NCBI RefSeq assembly: GCF_900105595.1
Contig: NZ_LT629784.1
Span: forward strand, 2,790,001 to 2,854,000
Length of the DNA stretch: 64,000 nucleotides
Direction of reading: 5' to 3'
Origin: Stappia sp. ES.058
GTDB lineage: Bacteria; Pseudomonadota; Alphaproteobacteria; Rhizobiales; Stappiaceae
How positions within the stretch are numbered: the stretch's first letter is position 1; each line of letters starts with the position of its first letter. The position numbers and the translations under genes were made by a program. The notes beneath the pieces were generated by a model, which was given only the letters and a program-made list of their open reading frames with translations, was not told the origin of the DNA and searched no databases. This document shows, in pieces, positions 18,165-28,698 of the stretch.

Positions 18165-19472
18165 ATGGAATCCTTCGCTCCCGTCATTCTCTTTCTCTTC
18201 GTCCTGTTCCTGCTGCTCGGCACCGGCGTGTGGGTCGGCCTCGCGCTCGTCGGCGTCGCCTTCGTGGGTGTGGAACTCTTCACCTCGCGCCCGGCGGGCG
18301 ATGCCATGATCACCGTGATCTGGGCCTCGTCGTCGTCCTGGACCCTGACCGCACTGCCGCTCTTCATCTGGATGGGCGAGATTCTTTATCGAACCCGCCT
18401 GTCGGAGGACATGTTCCGCGGCCTGTCGCCCTTCATGGCCAAGTTGCCGGGCGGGCTTGTGCACACCAACATCGTCGGCTGCACGGTGTTCGCCGCCGTC
18501 TCCGGCTCTTCGGCGGCGACGCTGACGACCGTCGGCAAGATGTCGATCCCCGAGCTCAGGCGACGCAATTATCCCGAACACATGGTGATCGGCACGCTCG
18601 CGGGTGCGGCGACCCTCGGACTGATGATCCCGCCATCGCTGATCCTCATCGTCTATGGGGTGACCATCAACGAATCCATCACCAAGCTGTTCATGGCCGG
18701 CGTTCTGCCGGGACTGGTGCTGGCCAGTATGTTCATGGGCTATGTGGCGATCTACGCGAAGCTGTCGAAAAACTACAAGCCGGATCCCGAACCGCCCATG
18801 ACCTTCATGGAAAAAATCCGCAACGCCCGCTTCCTGATCCCGGTGATGATGCTGATCCTCGTGGTCATCGGCTCGATGTATGCGGGCTTCGCCACCGCGA
18901 CGGAGGCCGCCGCCATCGGCGTCATAGGAGCGCTCACCCTCGCCGCCTGGCAGGGATCGCTCAACTGGTCGACCTTCATCGACAGTCTGATGGGCGCGAC
19001 CCGGACCTCCGCGATGATCGCACTGATCCTCGCGGGTGCGGCCTTCCTGACGCTGTCGATGGGCTTCACCGGTCTGCCGAGGGCGATTGCGGAATTCATC
19101 GCGTCGATGGAGCTGTCGCGCTTCGAGCTCCTGATGGCGCTTCTCGTCTTCTACATCGTCATCGGCTGCTTTCTCGACGGCATCTCCGCCGTGGTGCTGA
19201 CGATGGCGGTGGTCGAACCCATGGTGCGCGCGGCCGGCATCGACATGATCTGGTTCGGCATCTTCGTCGTGATCGTCGTGGAAATGGCGCAGATCACGCC
19301 GCCCATCGGCTTCAACCTGTTCGTGCTTCAGGGCATCACCCGGCACGAGATGGGTTATATCTCGAAGGCGGCGCTTCCGATGTTCGCGATCATGGTGGCG
19401 ATGGTCTTTGTCCTGATCGCCGTCCCAGAGCTCGCGACCTGGCTGCCGGAGAACATGCGCAACCGACCGTGA
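18165..19472 (+). CDS. TRAP transporter large permease (DctM family)
   Basis: Sodium-dependent transport subunit of 435 residues with about 12 membrane helices. It starts MESFAPVILFLFVLFLLLGT. Typical motifs are FTAVSGSS-like FAAVSGSSAATLTTVGKMSIPE near residue 105, IPPSLILIVYGVTINES, and MAQITPPIGFNLFVLQGI near the C-terminus. Length is normal for DctM. The operon is closed by a strong hairpin terminator about 30 bases after the stop. Confidence 0.95.
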   Translation: MESFAPVILFLFVLFLLLGTGVWVGLALVGVAFVGVELFTSRPAGDAMITVIWASSSSWTLTALPLFIWMGEILYRTRLSEDMFRGLSPFMAKLPGGLVHTNIVGCTVFAAVSGSSAATLTTVGKMSIPELRRRNYPEHMVIGTLAGAATLGLMIPPSLILIVYGVTINESITKLFMAGVLPGLVLASMFMGYVAIYAKLSKNYKPDPEPPMTFMEKIRNARFLIPVMMLILVVIGSMYAGFATATEAAAIGVIGALTLAAWQGSLNWSTFIDSLMGATRTSAMIALILAGAAFLTLSMGFTGLPRAIAEFIASMELSRFELLMALLVFYIVIGCFLDGISAVVLTMAVVEPMVRAAGIDMIWFGIFVVIVVEMAQITPPIGFNLFVLQGITRHEMGYISKAALPMFAIMVAMVFVLIAVPELATWLPENMRNRP

Positions 19473-19502
19473 CCGGCCCGCAATGACGGGTCGCACCGCA
19501 TT

Positions 19503-19545
19503 GAAAACGCCCCGCGTCTCACCGCAAGCGGGGCGTTTTCATTTC
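19503..19545 (+). terminator. Rho-independent terminator of the oxidoreductase-TRAP operon
   Basis: GAAAACGCCCCGC pairs perfectly with GCGGGGCGTTTTC (13 bp, 12-base loop), followed by ATTTC. The A-rich left arm means it could also stop transcription from the other strand. It separates the TRAP operon from the oxoprolinase gene. Confidence 0.9.
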
Positions 19546-19583
19546 CGGGCAGAACCTGAAAATCAATCGACCGGCGTTTTTCG

Positions 19584-19608
19584 TTGACATTCTATCGATA
19601 AATTATTG
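19584..19608 (+). promoter_or_regulatory. Oxoprolinase promoter region with motif copy 2
   Basis: A TTGACA -35-like box (19584-19589) is followed directly by the shared motif ATCGATAAATTATTG (19594-19608), about 90 bases before the oxoprolinase start. A MarR-type repressor bound here would cover the core promoter. The exact -10 box is not clear. Confidence 0.55.
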
Positions 19609-19697
19609 GAATGCAGGTGAGACATCGCTCGACGGGGCGCAGCCATGCAGGCACGCTGCCCATGCCGCCGAGCCAGAGACAAGACCGGGAGAGACAC

Positions 19698-22600
19698 ATG
19701 ACGAGCGCGAAGTGGGATTTCTGGATCGACCGCGGCGGCACTTTCACCGATATCGTGGCGCGCACGCCCGACGGCGAGATCAGGGCCCACAAGGTGCTGT
19801 CGGAAAACCCGGAAGCCTATCGCGACGCCGCCATCCAGGGCATCCGCGACCTGATGGAGATCGCACCGGGCGAGCGCGTCCCGGCCGAGAAAATCGCCGC
19901 GGTCAAGATGGGCACCACCGTTGCCACCAATGCGCTTCTGGAGCGCAAGGGCGACCGCACGCTGCTGGTCACGACAAAGGGTTTCCGCGATGCCCTTGAG
20001 ATCGGTTATCAGGCGCGGCCCGACATTTTCGCCAAGGAAATCATCAAGCCGGAACTGCTTTACGAGCGCGTCGTCGAGGTCGATGAGCGCGTGCGCGCTG
20101 ACGGCACGGTCGAGGCCGAGCCGGATCTCGCTGCCGTGAAAAAGGACCTTGAGGCCGCCTTCGACACCGGCATCCGCTCGCTCGCGATCGTCTTCATGCA
20201 TGCCTATGCCTTCCCCGAACACGAGCGCCGCGTGGCCGAGGTCGCGCGCACGATGGGCTTCACCCAGGTTTCCGTCAGCCATGAGGTTTCGCCCTTGATG
20301 AAACTGGTCGGGCGCGGCGACACCACCGTGGTCGATGCCTATCTCTCGCCGATCCTGCGCCGCTACGTGGAGCAGGTCGCGAGCGAGCTGCAGATCGAGG
20401 GCACCGACTGCCGCTTGATGTTCATGCAGTCGTCGGGCGGACTGACGGCGGCCGACCTCTTTCAGGGCAAGGATGCGATCCTCTCCGGCCCCGCCGGTGG
20501 CGTCGTCGGCGCGGTTGAAACCTCGAAGATGGCCGGTTTCGATTCGGTGATCGGCTTCGACATGGGCGGCACCTCGACCGACGTCTCCCACTTCAACGGC
20601 GAATACGAGCGCGCCTTCGAGACGGAAGTCGCCGGCGTGCGCATGCGCGCGCCGATGATGATGATCCACACGGTCGCGGCCGGCGGTGGCTCTATCCTCC
20701 ACTACAAGGACGGCCGCTTCCAGGTCGGCCCGGACTCGGCCGGCGCCAACCCCGGTCCCGCCTGCTACCGGCGCGGCGGCCAGCTCGCCGTCACCGACGC
20801 CAACGTGATGGTCGGCAAGCTGCGTCCGGATTTCTTCCCCAGGATCTTCGGACCGGGCCGCGACGAGCCGCTGGACCGCGATGCGGTGGTGGAGAAATTC
20901 AAGGCGATGGCCGCAGAAATCAGCGATGGGCGCACCGCCGAGGAGGTCGCGGAAGGCTTCCTCAAGATCGCCGTTGAGAACATGGCCAACGCCATCAAGA
21001 AGATTTCCGTCCAGCGCGGCTATGACGTGACCGACTATGCGCTGACCTGTTTCGGCGGCGCCGGCGGCCAGCACGCCTGCTCTGTCGCCGACAGCCTCGG
21101 CATGACCACCGTGATCGTGCATCCGCTGTCGGGCATTCTCTCCGCCTATGGCATGGGGCTTGCCGACATTCGCGCCACCCGCCAGCAGGCCGTCGTGCGT
21201 CGTCTGGAAGACAGCGCGCTCGCCGATCTCGCCACGCTCGCGGGCAAGCTTCGCGACGAAACGCGCAAGGAAGTCGCCTCCCAGGGCGTGCCGGATGGCG
21301 AAATCTTCGACCTGCCGCGCGCCCTGTTGCGCTACGAGGGCACCGACACGCCGATTGCCGTCGCTTACGCGGAGAACGACATCGATGCCATGGTCGTGTC
21401 CTTCGCCGACGCCCACCGCGCCCAGTTCGGCTTCGTCTATGACGACAAGCCGATCGTCGTGGAGGCGCTTGAAATGGAGACCGTCGGCGGCGGCTCCGGC
21501 ATCGCGGAAGACGACGCCCCCGTATCCGAGGGAACCGCGACGCCGGCCGAAACCGGCAAGGTCTTTGCCGATGGCGAATGGCATGAGGCCGGTGTCTTCA
21601 CCCGCTCCGATCTGAAGCGCGGTTATCGGCTCAAGGGGCCGGCGCTGATCGTCGAGCCGCATCAAACGGTCGTGGTCGAACCGGGCTGGGAAGCGGAAAT
21701 CACCGCCAAGGACCATGTCGTCCTCACGCGGGTCGAGGCGCTCGCCCGCGTCGAGGCCATCGGCACCAAGGCCGATCCGGTGATGCTCGAGGTCTTCAAC
21801 AACCTCTTCATGTCGATCGCCGAACAGATGGGCGTGACGCTGCAAAACACCGCCTATTCGGTCAACGTCAAGGAGCGGCTCGACTTCTCCTGTGCGGTGT
21901 TCGACGCCTCCGGCGCACTGGTCGCAAACGCGCCCCACATGCCGGTGCACCTGGGCTCCATGGACCGCTCGGTCGAAACGGTGATCAAGCTCAACGAAGG
22001 CAAGATCCGTCCCGGCGACGTTTTCGCGCTGAACGCGCCCTACAACGGCGGCACCCACCTGCCCGACATTACCGTCGTCTCGCCCGTCTTCGATGACGAG
22101 GGCAAGGAGATCCTGTTCTGGGCCGCCTCGCGCGGCCACCACGCCGATGTCGGCGGATCGGCGCCCGGCTCCATGACCCCGCTCGCCACCACGGTGGACG
22201 AGGAAGGCGTTCTCATCGACAATTTCAAGCTCGTCGATCAGGGCCGTTTCCGCGAGGAGGCGCTTGTCGAGCTCCTTACCGATCATCCGTGGCCGGTTCG
22301 CAACGTCACCCAGAATGTCGCCGACCTGAAGGCGCAGATCGCCGCCAACGAAAAGGGCGTGAAGGAACTGCGCAAGATGGTCGCCCACTTCGGCCTCGAC
22401 GTCGTGCAGGCCTATATGGGCCATGTTCAGGACAACGCGGAGGAAAGCGTGCGCCGGGTGATCGAGGCGCTCAGTGACAGTTCCTTCGAGTATCCGACCG
22501 ACCAGGGCGCAGTGATAAAGGTGAAGATCACCGTCGACAAGGAGAGCCGCGAGGCGACCGTCGACTTCACCGGCACCAGCGAGGTGAAGGCCAACAATTT

Positions 22601-23300
22601 CAACGCGCCCGAACCGGTGACCCGCGCAGCGGTGCTCTATTGCTTCCGCGTGATGGTGGAGGGCGACATCCCGATGAACGCCGGCTGTCTCAGGCCGATC
22701 AACATCGTCGTTCCCGACGGCTGCATGCTGAAACCGGCCTATCCGGCCGCGGTCGTCGCCGGCAATGTGGAAACGAGCCAGCATGTCACCAACGCGCTCT
22801 TCGGCGCGCTGAAAGCCATGGCAAACAGTCAGGGCACGATGAACAACCTGACCTTCGGCAACGACACCCACCAGTACTACGAGACGCTGTGCTCAGGATC
22901 GCCCGCCGGCCCCGGCTTCAACGGAACCGACGGCGTGCACGTCCATATGACCAACTCGCGCCTCACCGATCCGGAAGTGCTGGAATTCCGCTATCCGGTT
23001 CTGCTCGAGGACTTCCACATCCGCGAGGGATCGGGCGGCACCGGCAAATGGTCCGCCGGCAGCGGCACCAAGCGCACGATCCGCTTCCTTGAGGAAATGG
23101 AACTGGCGATCCTGTCGTCTCACCGCACGCTGCCGCCAAAAGGCATGGATGGCGGCGGCGACGGCGAACTGGGACGAACGCTGGTCCGCCGTCTCGACGG
23201 CGCGAGCGAGGAACTGAAAGGCTGCGACCAGACCGTGCTCAAGGCCGGCGAGGCCGTGACGGTCATCACCCCGACCGCAGGCGGGTGGGGCAAGGCCTGA
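19698..23300 (+). CDS. 5-oxoprolinase-type hydantoinase, fused HyuA-HyuB
   Basis: A 1,200-residue ATP-dependent amidohydrolase of the hydantoinase/oxoprolinase family. Residues 1-690 are HyuA-like: [13 protein letters not shown] at the N-terminus, [14 protein letters not shown], and the ASKHA nucleotide motif [15 protein letters not shown] near 288. Residues from about 690 are HyuB-like: [29 protein letters not shown] and [15 protein letters not shown]. Fusion on one chain is the arrangement of eukaryotic-type OPLAH, whereas many bacteria use separate subunits. Likely reaction: ATP-driven opening of a lactam such as 5-oxoproline. GGGAGAG precedes this ATG; an upstream ATG at 19611 overlaps the operator region. 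It is transcribed alone. Confidence 0.93.
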   Translation: MTSAKWDFWIDRGGTFTDIVARTPDGEIRAHKVLSENPEAYRDAAIQGIRDLMEIAPGERVPAEKIAAVKMGTTVATNALLERKGDRTLLVTTKGFRDALEIGYQARPDIFAKEIIKPELLYERVVEVDERVRADGTVEAEPDLAAVKKDLEAAFDTGIRSLAIVFMHAYAFPEHERRVAEVARTMGFTQVSVSHEVSPLMKLVGRGDTTVVDAYLSPILRRYVEQVASELQIEGTDCRLMFMQSSGGLTAADLFQGKDAILSGPAGGVVGAVETSKMAGFDSVIGFDMGGTSTDVSHFNGEYERAFETEVAGVRMRAPMMMIHTVAAGGGSILHYKDGRFQVGPDSAGANPGPACYRRGGQLAVTDANVMVGKLRPDFFPRIFGPGRDEPLDRDAVVEKFKAMAAEISDGRTAEEVAEGFLKIAVENMANAIKKISVQRGYDVTDYALTCFGGAGGQHACSVADSLGMTTVIVHPLSGILSAYGMGLADIRATRQQAVVRRLEDSALADLATLAGKLRDETRKEVASQGVPDGEIFDLPRALLRYEGTDTPIAVAYAENDIDAMVVSFADAHRAQFGFVYDDKPIVVEALEMETVGGGSGIAEDDAPVSEGTATPAETGKVFADGEWHEAGVFTRSDLKRGYRLKGPALIVEPHQTVVVEPGWEAEITAKDHVVLTRVEALARVEAIGTKADPVMLEVFNNLFMSIAEQMGVTLQNTAYSVNVKERLDFSCAVFDASGALVANAPHMPVHLGSMDRSVETVIKLNEGKIRPGDVFALNAPYNGGTHLPDITVVSPVFDDEGKEILFWAASRGHHADVGGSAPGSMTPLATTVDEEGVLIDNFKLVDQGRFREEALVELLTDHPWPVRNVTQNVADLKAQIAANEKGVKELRKMVAHFGLDVVQAYMGHVQDNAEESVRRVIEALSDSSFEYPTDQGAVIKVKITVDKESREATVDFTGTSEVKANNFNAPEPVTRAAVLYCFRVMVEGDIPMNAGCLRPINIVVPDGCMLKPAYPAAVVAGNVETSQHVTNALFGALKAMANSQGTMNNLTFGNDTHQYYETLCSGSPAGPGFNGTDGVHVHMTNSRLTDPEVLEFRYPVLLEDFHIREGSGGTGKWSAGSGTKRTIRFLEEMELAILSSHRTLPPKGMDGGGDGELGRTLVRRLDGASEELKGCDQTVLKAGEAVTVITPTAGGWGKA

Positions 23301-23335
23301 TCGACAGGCGCTCCGCGCAAGGTGAAGCGTGACAG

Positions 23336-23367
23336 AACCGGCCTTCGCCTCGCGGAGGCCGGTTTTT
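23336..23367 (+). terminator. Rho-independent terminator of the oxoprolinase gene
   Basis: AACCGGCCT and AGGCCGGTT form a perfect 9-bp stem with an 11-base loop, followed by a run of five T. It begins 36 bases after the oxoprolinase stop. Confidence 0.9.
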
Positions 23368-23623
23368 GGTGATTCGCACGCGATCCCCTCCAAAGGGTCC
23401 GCAGGGTCGACCGGCGATTCCGGACATCGCGATAAAAAACCGGAAAATGCGATCCGAGCGAGTTTATTGAATTGAAAGCGTTTTTTCTGCAACCCACGAG
23501 AGAAAAGAAAGAAACAACCATATTAGATATAAGCATAATCGAACGTTTAGACTTTGCCCGCGTAATACCCCCGATGACTCCGCACCCTGGGCCGGGCCCA
23601 TTTTGCGACAGAAGGGCAGCAAG
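23368..23623. other. AT-rich leader region of the chemoreceptor gene
   Basis: About 255 bases with a marked AT-rich, purine-rich stretch (about 23465-23550), unlike the surrounding GC-rich coding DNA. It probably carries the chemoreceptor promoter, but no clear -35/-10 pair was recognised. No gene is supportable. Confidence 0.45.
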
Positions 23624-25387
23624 ATGCATACCAAAAAGATTGGCCGGCCGAGCCTGGCAACCGTTTCCGCGAAAATCCTCGGACTTGTCGGTTTCCTAAG
23701 TATCATGATGGTTGTCATTGCCATCGTCGGTCTCACGCAGATGCAGGGCATCGGCAAGGAGCTTGAGGAAATCGCCGACGAGACCGTACCGCTCACGACA
23801 AATGTATCGAAGGTGAGCATGCACCAGCTCGAGCAGGCCCTTCTCGTCGAGAAGGTCTTGCGGGTCGGGAAGGTCGATGCGGGCTCATCCGTGGGCGAGC
23901 TGGATACCTTGACGAAAGACCTGGTTGCGCTGGCCTCCAAGGTCGACACGGAAATTCTCCAGGCAGAGGAGATCGCCCGGAAAGGCATCGATGTCGCGTC
24001 GACGGACGACCAGCGTGCCAAATACGCGGATGTGCTTGGCCAGTTGAAGACGATCGAGACCGAGCACAAGGCCTACGACGACCACATTCAGACCATCATC
24101 AACCACATCAGGAACGGGGACATTACGACGGCCGAGGAGCTCGCCGTCGCACTTGAAAGCGAACAGGAACGCCTCAATACCGAACTCGTCAGTCTCACCG
24201 AACAGTTGAACCGTTTCGTCTCGACCTCGACCGCGACCGCGAAAGACCACGAGCAGCACGGCATTGTCGTGATGGGCGTCGTGGCGACGATCGCGATCGT
24301 CGCCGGCGTCGGACTGGCGATGCTGATCGCTCTCTTCGGCATCAGCCGTCCACTTCGCGCTGTCGTCGCGGCGCTCAACCGGCTCGCGCAAAACGACACC
24401 TCCGTCGAACTCGGGATCCGCGCCGGCGGGGAAATCGGCGAACTCGCAACCGCGTTCACGGAATTCCGGGAAAAGACCATCGAAATCCAGCGCCTGCAGG
24501 CACAGGCGAAGGAGGAGGAAGAGCGCATCGAACGCGAGAAACGCGAGGCAACGATGCGCCTCGCCGACAATCTCGAGGCAACGGTCAAGCGTGTCTCCGA
24601 CGGAATCGCCGTCGCTGTTCACGAACTGGAGGAAACCGCTACCCTGATGGCCAAAAACGCCCAGCAAACCTCGACCAACGCCGGTACCGTGGCAGCAGCC
24701 GCGGAGGAATCCTCAACGGGTGTTCAGACCGTGGCCAGCGCGGCGGAGGAGCTCTCCGCCTCGATCGCCGAAATCAGCCGCCAGGTGACCGCCGCGCTTT
24801 CCGCGACCGGTGAAACCAACGAAAACGCCCGCAAGTCGAGCGACACCGTCAACGGACTTGCCAGCTCGGCAAGCCGGATCGACGATGTTGTCAAGCTGAT
24901 CAACGACATTTCCGACCAGACCAACCTGCTGGCGCTCAATGCCACCATTGAGGCGGCGCGCGCCGGCGAGGCCGGACGGGGCTTCGCCGTGGTGGCCGGT
25001 GAGGTCAAGGCGCTCGCCGGGCAGACCGGTCAGGCGACCGAGGACATCAGTTCCCAGGTGAAAGAGATGCAGAGCGGAGCGGCAAACACGTCGCAGGCGA
25101 TTTCCGCCGTCGTCGACGCAATCAACCGGATCAACGACCAGATTTCCTCGATTGCATCCGCGGTCGAAGAACAGACAGCGGTGACAGCCGAGATCGCCCG
25201 CAACGTCAGCGAGGTCGCGGAAGGCAGCAATGACATCACCCGCACGATCAACTCGGTCAGCGCCGGTGCGGTCGATTCCAGCGCCGCCGCCCGGCAGGTC
25301 CTCTCCACGGTCGAGAATCTCGCAAGCCAGTCGGGCCTGCTTCAGCAGGAGCTGGACACATTCCTCGGCAACATCCGCGCCGCCTGA
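23624..25387 (+). CDS. Methyl-accepting chemotaxis protein
   Basis: Transmembrane chemoreceptor of 587 residues. Helix 1 is near residues 19-40 ([19 protein letters not shown]). A periplasmic helical sensor of about 170 residues follows, then helix 2 near 211-236. A HAMP domain ([18 protein letters not shown]) leads into the signalling domain with the conserved tip [16 protein letters not shown] [20 protein letters not shown] and [15 protein letters not shown]. No C-terminal CheR-docking pentapeptide is present (it ends NIRAA). The ATG after AGAAGGGCAGCAAG was chosen over one seven codons upstream. No che genes are nearby. Confidence 0.94.
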   Translation: MHTKKIGRPSLATVSAKILGLVGFLSIMMVVIAIVGLTQMQGIGKELEEIADETVPLTTNVSKVSMHQLEQALLVEKVLRVGKVDAGSSVGELDTLTKDLVALASKVDTEILQAEEIARKGIDVASTDDQRAKYADVLGQLKTIETEHKAYDDHIQTIINHIRNGDITTAEELAVALESEQERLNTELVSLTEQLNRFVSTSTATAKDHEQHGIVVMGVVATIAIVAGVGLAMLIALFGISRPLRAVVAALNRLAQNDTSVELGIRAGGEIGELATAFTEFREKTIEIQRLQAQAKEEEERIEREKREATMRLADNLEATVKRVSDGIAVAVHELEETATLMAKNAQQTSTNAGTVAAAAEESSTGVQTVASAAEELSASIAEISRQVTAALSATGETNENARKSSDTVNGLASSASRIDDVVKLINDISDQTNLLALNATIEAARAGEAGRGFAVVAGEVKALAGQTGQATEDISSQVKEMQSGAANTSQAISAVVDAINRINDQISSIASAVEEQTAVTAEIARNVSEVAEGSNDITRTINSVSAGAVDSSAAARQVLSTVENLASQSGLLQQELDTFLGNIRAA

Positions 25388-25615
25388 CGATCGATCTCCC
25401 CCGGGCGGGCGCAAAACATAACGGCATGGAGGCGGCAACCGCGACGCGGCCGCCGCCAGGTCTCGAGGGGATGCGGAAAGGCACGATCTCGAATACACTG
25501 TCTGCGAACGGCGTATACTCCGCTCGCCTTGGGCGCCGCATCCCATAACGACGGTCGGGACCCAGCCTGTCTGGAGCGATGGCGCCACGACGACGACGTT
25601 GTTTCGGGGGGATCC

Positions 25616-27166
25616 ATGGCTGGGGAAACACAACGGTGGTTGACGCGCGGTCTCCTTTGCGGGTTGCTTATTGCAGCAATCGCGGATGGCGCCGCCGCCC
25701 AGGAACAAACGGACAGGCTTCGCGCCTGCATCTCCGCTGCAGATCCCGACCGCGTCGCCTTCAGCGCGCTCGATCCGGAAACGGCAATCCCTGCCTGCAT
25801 GAAAGCCTGGGTCAAACACCGCGACGACACACGGGTCTGGGCTCTGTTGGGGCGCGCGCATCTCGCCGCGAAGACCTATGACAGTGCACTCAGGTGGAAC
25901 GAAAAGGCGGCCGAGGCAGGGAACGCGCTGGCACAGGGCAACCTTGGCCTCATGCATCTCGACGGTATGGGCATTCCCAAGGACCGCGCCAAAGCCATGA
26001 CATGGTTTGAGGCATCCGCACGGCAAGGATTTGCGCCGTCGCAATACAGTCTCGGCTACATGCACCAGTACGGATTGGGCACCCCCAGGAACAGCAGCAA
26101 GGCCGCGACATGGTATCGAAAGGCGGCCGACCGGGAGTTCGCCAACGCGCAGGTCGCTCTCGGCCTGCTCTACCTTCGCGGGGACGGTGTTCCCCGCAGC
26201 GAAATGACGGGACGGGAGCTGTTGCGCGCCGCCGCTGACCAGGGACTGGCCGATGCACAGCACATGCTCGGCCTCGCGCTTTTGAAGCGTGACGCCCCGC
26301 CCGCGCAGAACAGACAGGCGACGGACTGGATCTCCGCCGCTGCTGAACAGGGCCACGCCGATGCACAGATGCTGCTGGGAAGCATGTATCTCGATGACGC
26401 CGTGATTCCGAAGGACCCCAAACAATCGGCACGCTGGTTTCGCGCCGCGGCCGAACAGGGTCACGCGCGGGCGCAGCTTTTTCTGGGCGACAGCTATTGG
26501 TCGGGACGCGGCGTCTTCAAGAACGCGCGGGTGGCGGCCAAATGGTATCTGGCGGCCGCGAACGGCGGCAATGGAAAGGCGCAACTGAACATGGCGACCC
26601 TCTACCACTCCGGTACCGGCGTGGACGAAGACCTGTCGGCCGCGCTGAAATACGCGCAACTCGCGCAAAAGAGCGGGATAGCCGCTGCGGATGACCTCGT
26701 CGCCCGGATCGAGACGGATATCCGCAAGGCGGCCGCCTCGAAAGAGACCGCAACGCTCGAGTATGCGGACGCCCTGAAAAAGGTCCTCGAAGGCGAGCTC
26801 GAGAGCATGGACAAGGAAATCGCGCGCCTCAAGGCAAAGAGAGACACCCGGTCCGGCGCGGGCGGACCCAGCTCAGAGGAAATCGAGCGGTGGGCCAGCA
26901 ACTATGCCAGGGGGCTCGGCATGACGCTGACCGGCTTCACGCTGAACACCTGCATCGGTTTGAAAGGTTTCAGTCGCTATCGCTGCCAGTTCAAGGCGAC
27001 CTATTCGGGCCAAAACCCGCTGTCCAGTCTTCTGGCGGCCGCAGGCTCACGAGAGGGCTTCATCTGGGCCGAGTTCGGAAAAAGAGGGAGCGGCTGGTAT
27101 CACGTTCAGACGTTCACGAGCTGCCGGATTTATAAAACCACCAACAGCATCAAGTGCAAAAAGTAG
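25616..27166 (+). CDS. Secreted Sel1-repeat protein with coiled coil and unique C-terminal domain
   Basis: A 516-residue exported protein. The signal peptide is GLLCGLLIAAIADGAAA, followed by a TPR-like stretch (residues 45-105). About seven Sel1 repeats follow between 105 and 390, such as AQGNLGLMHLDGMGIPKD and GHADAQMLLGSMYLDD. A charged coiled coil is at about 395-435. A C-terminal domain of about 80 residues is rich in Cys and aromatic residues (NTCIGLKGFSRYRCQF) and was not recognised. Sel1 proteins act as scaffolds in envelope or signalling complexes. GGGGGG precedes the ATG. Confidence 0.85.
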   Translation: MAGETQRWLTRGLLCGLLIAAIADGAAAQEQTDRLRACISAADPDRVAFSALDPETAIPACMKAWVKHRDDTRVWALLGRAHLAAKTYDSALRWNEKAAEAGNALAQGNLGLMHLDGMGIPKDRAKAMTWFEASARQGFAPSQYSLGYMHQYGLGTPRNSSKAATWYRKAADREFANAQVALGLLYLRGDGVPRSEMTGRELLRAAADQGLADAQHMLGLALLKRDAPPAQNRQATDWISAAAEQGHADAQMLLGSMYLDDAVIPKDPKQSARWFRAAAEQGHARAQLFLGDSYWSGRGVFKNARVAAKWYLAAANGGNGKAQLNMATLYHSGTGVDEDLSAALKYAQLAQKSGIAAADDLVARIETDIRKAAASKETATLEYADALKKVLEGELESMDKEIARLKAKRDTRSGAGGPSSEEIERWASNYARGLGMTLTGFTLNTCIGLKGFSRYRCQFKATYSGQNPLSSLLAAAGSREGFIWAEFGKRGSGWYHVQTFTSCRIYKTTNSIKCKK

Positions 27167-27176
27167 GACGCGCCCC

Positions 27177-27587
27177 TCAAACACCGATACCGGCAGGGAG
27201 TTGCGCGAGCGCGAACCCAAGCGTTGAAAGCGCTCCAATCGCGAGCACCGAGAAGGTCAGGACCATGCCCGCGACCCTGAGCGGCAAGGGCTCCGGCTCC
27301 CGCGAAACGGCAACGGCATGGAGCGTGCGCCCGACGACGAGCGCGAGGCCGAGCCCGTGAATCAGCCATTCCGGCCCGCCCTGCAGCTCGATCAAAAGGA
27401 CGAGCAGCAAGCCGATCGGAGCGTATTCGGCGCAGTTTCCTTGCGCGCGCGTCAGACGCAGGAGGCGCGGATCGCCTCCGGTGCCCAACGCGATCCGCGC
27501 GCCGATGCGGCGGCGCGCCACCCGCGCGGACAGGACCAGAAACACCAGTGCCAGAACGCCGGCGTAGATCGGCGTGATCGCGATCAT
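27177..27587 (-). CDS. MAPEG family membrane protein
   Basis: Four-helix membrane protein of 136 residues of the family that includes microsomal glutathione S-transferases and leukotriene synthases. Hallmarks are IYAGVLALVFLVLSARVARRR and RAQGNCAEYAPIGLLLVLLIEL, where the N-C-EY-P segment is the conserved glutathione-binding region. The start MIAITPIYAG follows GAGGTCAAGG. Bacterial members are mostly uncharacterised; a glutathione-dependent detoxification role is inference. Its stop lies 10 bases from that of the convergent Sel1 gene. Confidence 0.88.
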   Translation of the reverse strand: MIAITPIYAGVLALVFLVLSARVARRRIGARIALGTGGDPRLLRLTRAQGNCAEYAPIGLLLVLLIELQGGPEWLIHGLGLALVVGRTLHAVAVSREPEPLPLRVAGMVLTFSVLAIGALSTLGFALAQLPAGIGV

Positions 27588-27670
27588 CCTTGACCTCATT
27601 CGAAAATTCGACGCCGCGTGGCTGCGCGAGATCGGGCGACCCGGATGGGCGGGTCCCCCTTTACCAACCG

Positions 27671-28645
27671 TCACCGACCCGTCGCGGCGAACATCCAGTT
27701 GAGGATCAGTCTCCAGTCCGTCATGCGGATCGGCGTTCCGTGCGTTCCCGTCTCAAACAGGGCGAAACGGGCCGGATAGCGAGGATTGCGGGCCTTGAGG
27801 CGCTCGAAGAACCCGGCCTGTTTCTTCCAGTCGTAGACCTTGTCCCAACTGCCGTGCCCGAAATAGATCGGCAGGCGCCCGGCGCGAAAGGTCGAGCTGG
27901 AAAAATACCCCTCGTCCCAGGTCGACCCCATCAACAGAATGCCGCCCATCATCGCGGACGCCGAACTGTCCTTCGCCAGCCGCCAGCACAACGCACCGCC
28001 CATCGAGCCGCAGGCGACGTAGACCCGCGCGCCCGGCGCCTGGCGGGTGTAGTGACGCATCAACGCCTTGACGTCGGCCTCGCCCCGGTCCTTGAAGTTC
28101 TTCACATCGAGCGTCAGATAGACACCGGAATTGCGGACCATCAGGTTCTTGATGCGGTTGAAATTCCCGCCGAAACTGACGTCATTCATTCCTTGAAATC
28201 TGTTACCGCCTTGACCGTGAACGTAAATCACGATGGCCTTCGCGCCACGCGGTCTTCCGACGCGCATGTAACTGATTGTGCGGCCGTTTGCCTTGAGCGT
28301 CAGGTCCTCCTGAGTGCTGCGCGGCTTCATCGAGACATATTCGCCGTGCACCTGTCGCTCCAGGACCTTGTCGCGGCGATGGATGTCGCGGCGCTTGTCG
28401 TAGTCGACGATGACGAACGGATCCTGCGGTTTTCCAGCAAGCAGTCCGGGGTAGTCGAACAGCCGGTCCTTGAAGGGGGCGAGCCGGTACTGGGCCGCGG
28501 CCGGCGAGGCGGCGACCGTACACGCCACAAGGCCGAGTGCCATGAGCAATACGCCCGACCACCGGCCCGCCCCCGCCCCCGACGCCGTGTTTTGACCCGC
28601 CCGATTGCCCCCGATGCTGCACCGAAAACGAAAACTGGATATCAC
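27671..28645 (-). CDS. Exported alpha/beta-hydrolase-fold protein
   Basis: A 324-residue protein. A GTG start (MISSFRFRC) with AGGGAGA upstream gives an Arg-containing N-terminus and the signal core VLLMALGLVACTVAASPAAA. The mature part has an alpha/beta-hydrolase pattern: AIVIYVHGQGGNRFQG (oxyanion region), nucleophile serine in VACGSMGGALCWRL, an Asp in the region GHGSWDKVYDWK, and a candidate His in ETGTHGTPI. The natural substrate is unknown; esterase or depolymerase activity is possible. Longer in-frame starts would overlap the upstream HugZ-like gene by more than 100 bases and were rejected. Confidence 0.75.
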   Translation of the reverse strand: MISSFRFRCSIGGNRAGQNTASGAGAGRWSGVLLMALGLVACTVAASPAAAQYRLAPFKDRLFDYPGLLAGKPQDPFVIVDYDKRRDIHRRDKVLERQVHGEYVSMKPRSTQEDLTLKANGRTISYMRVGRPRGAKAIVIYVHGQGGNRFQGMNDVSFGGNFNRIKNLMVRNSGVYLTLDVKNFKDRGEADVKALMRHYTRQAPGARVYVACGSMGGALCWRLAKDSSASAMMGGILLMGSTWDEGYFSSSTFRAGRLPIYFGHGSWDKVYDWKKQAGFFERLKARNPRYPARFALFETGTHGTPIRMTDWRLILNWMFAATGR

Positions 28646-28698
28646 GCGTCGAATCTCCCTGAAGGTCGCGTCATGGTCGCGCGCCGGTTCTGAAACGA

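Noticed and set aside
19563..22871. 1,102-codon open frame antisense to the oxoprolinase gene
   Set aside because: Long antisense frames arise from high GC at third codon positions. The product has no domain logic, and the plus-strand frame matches the oxoprolinase family throughout.
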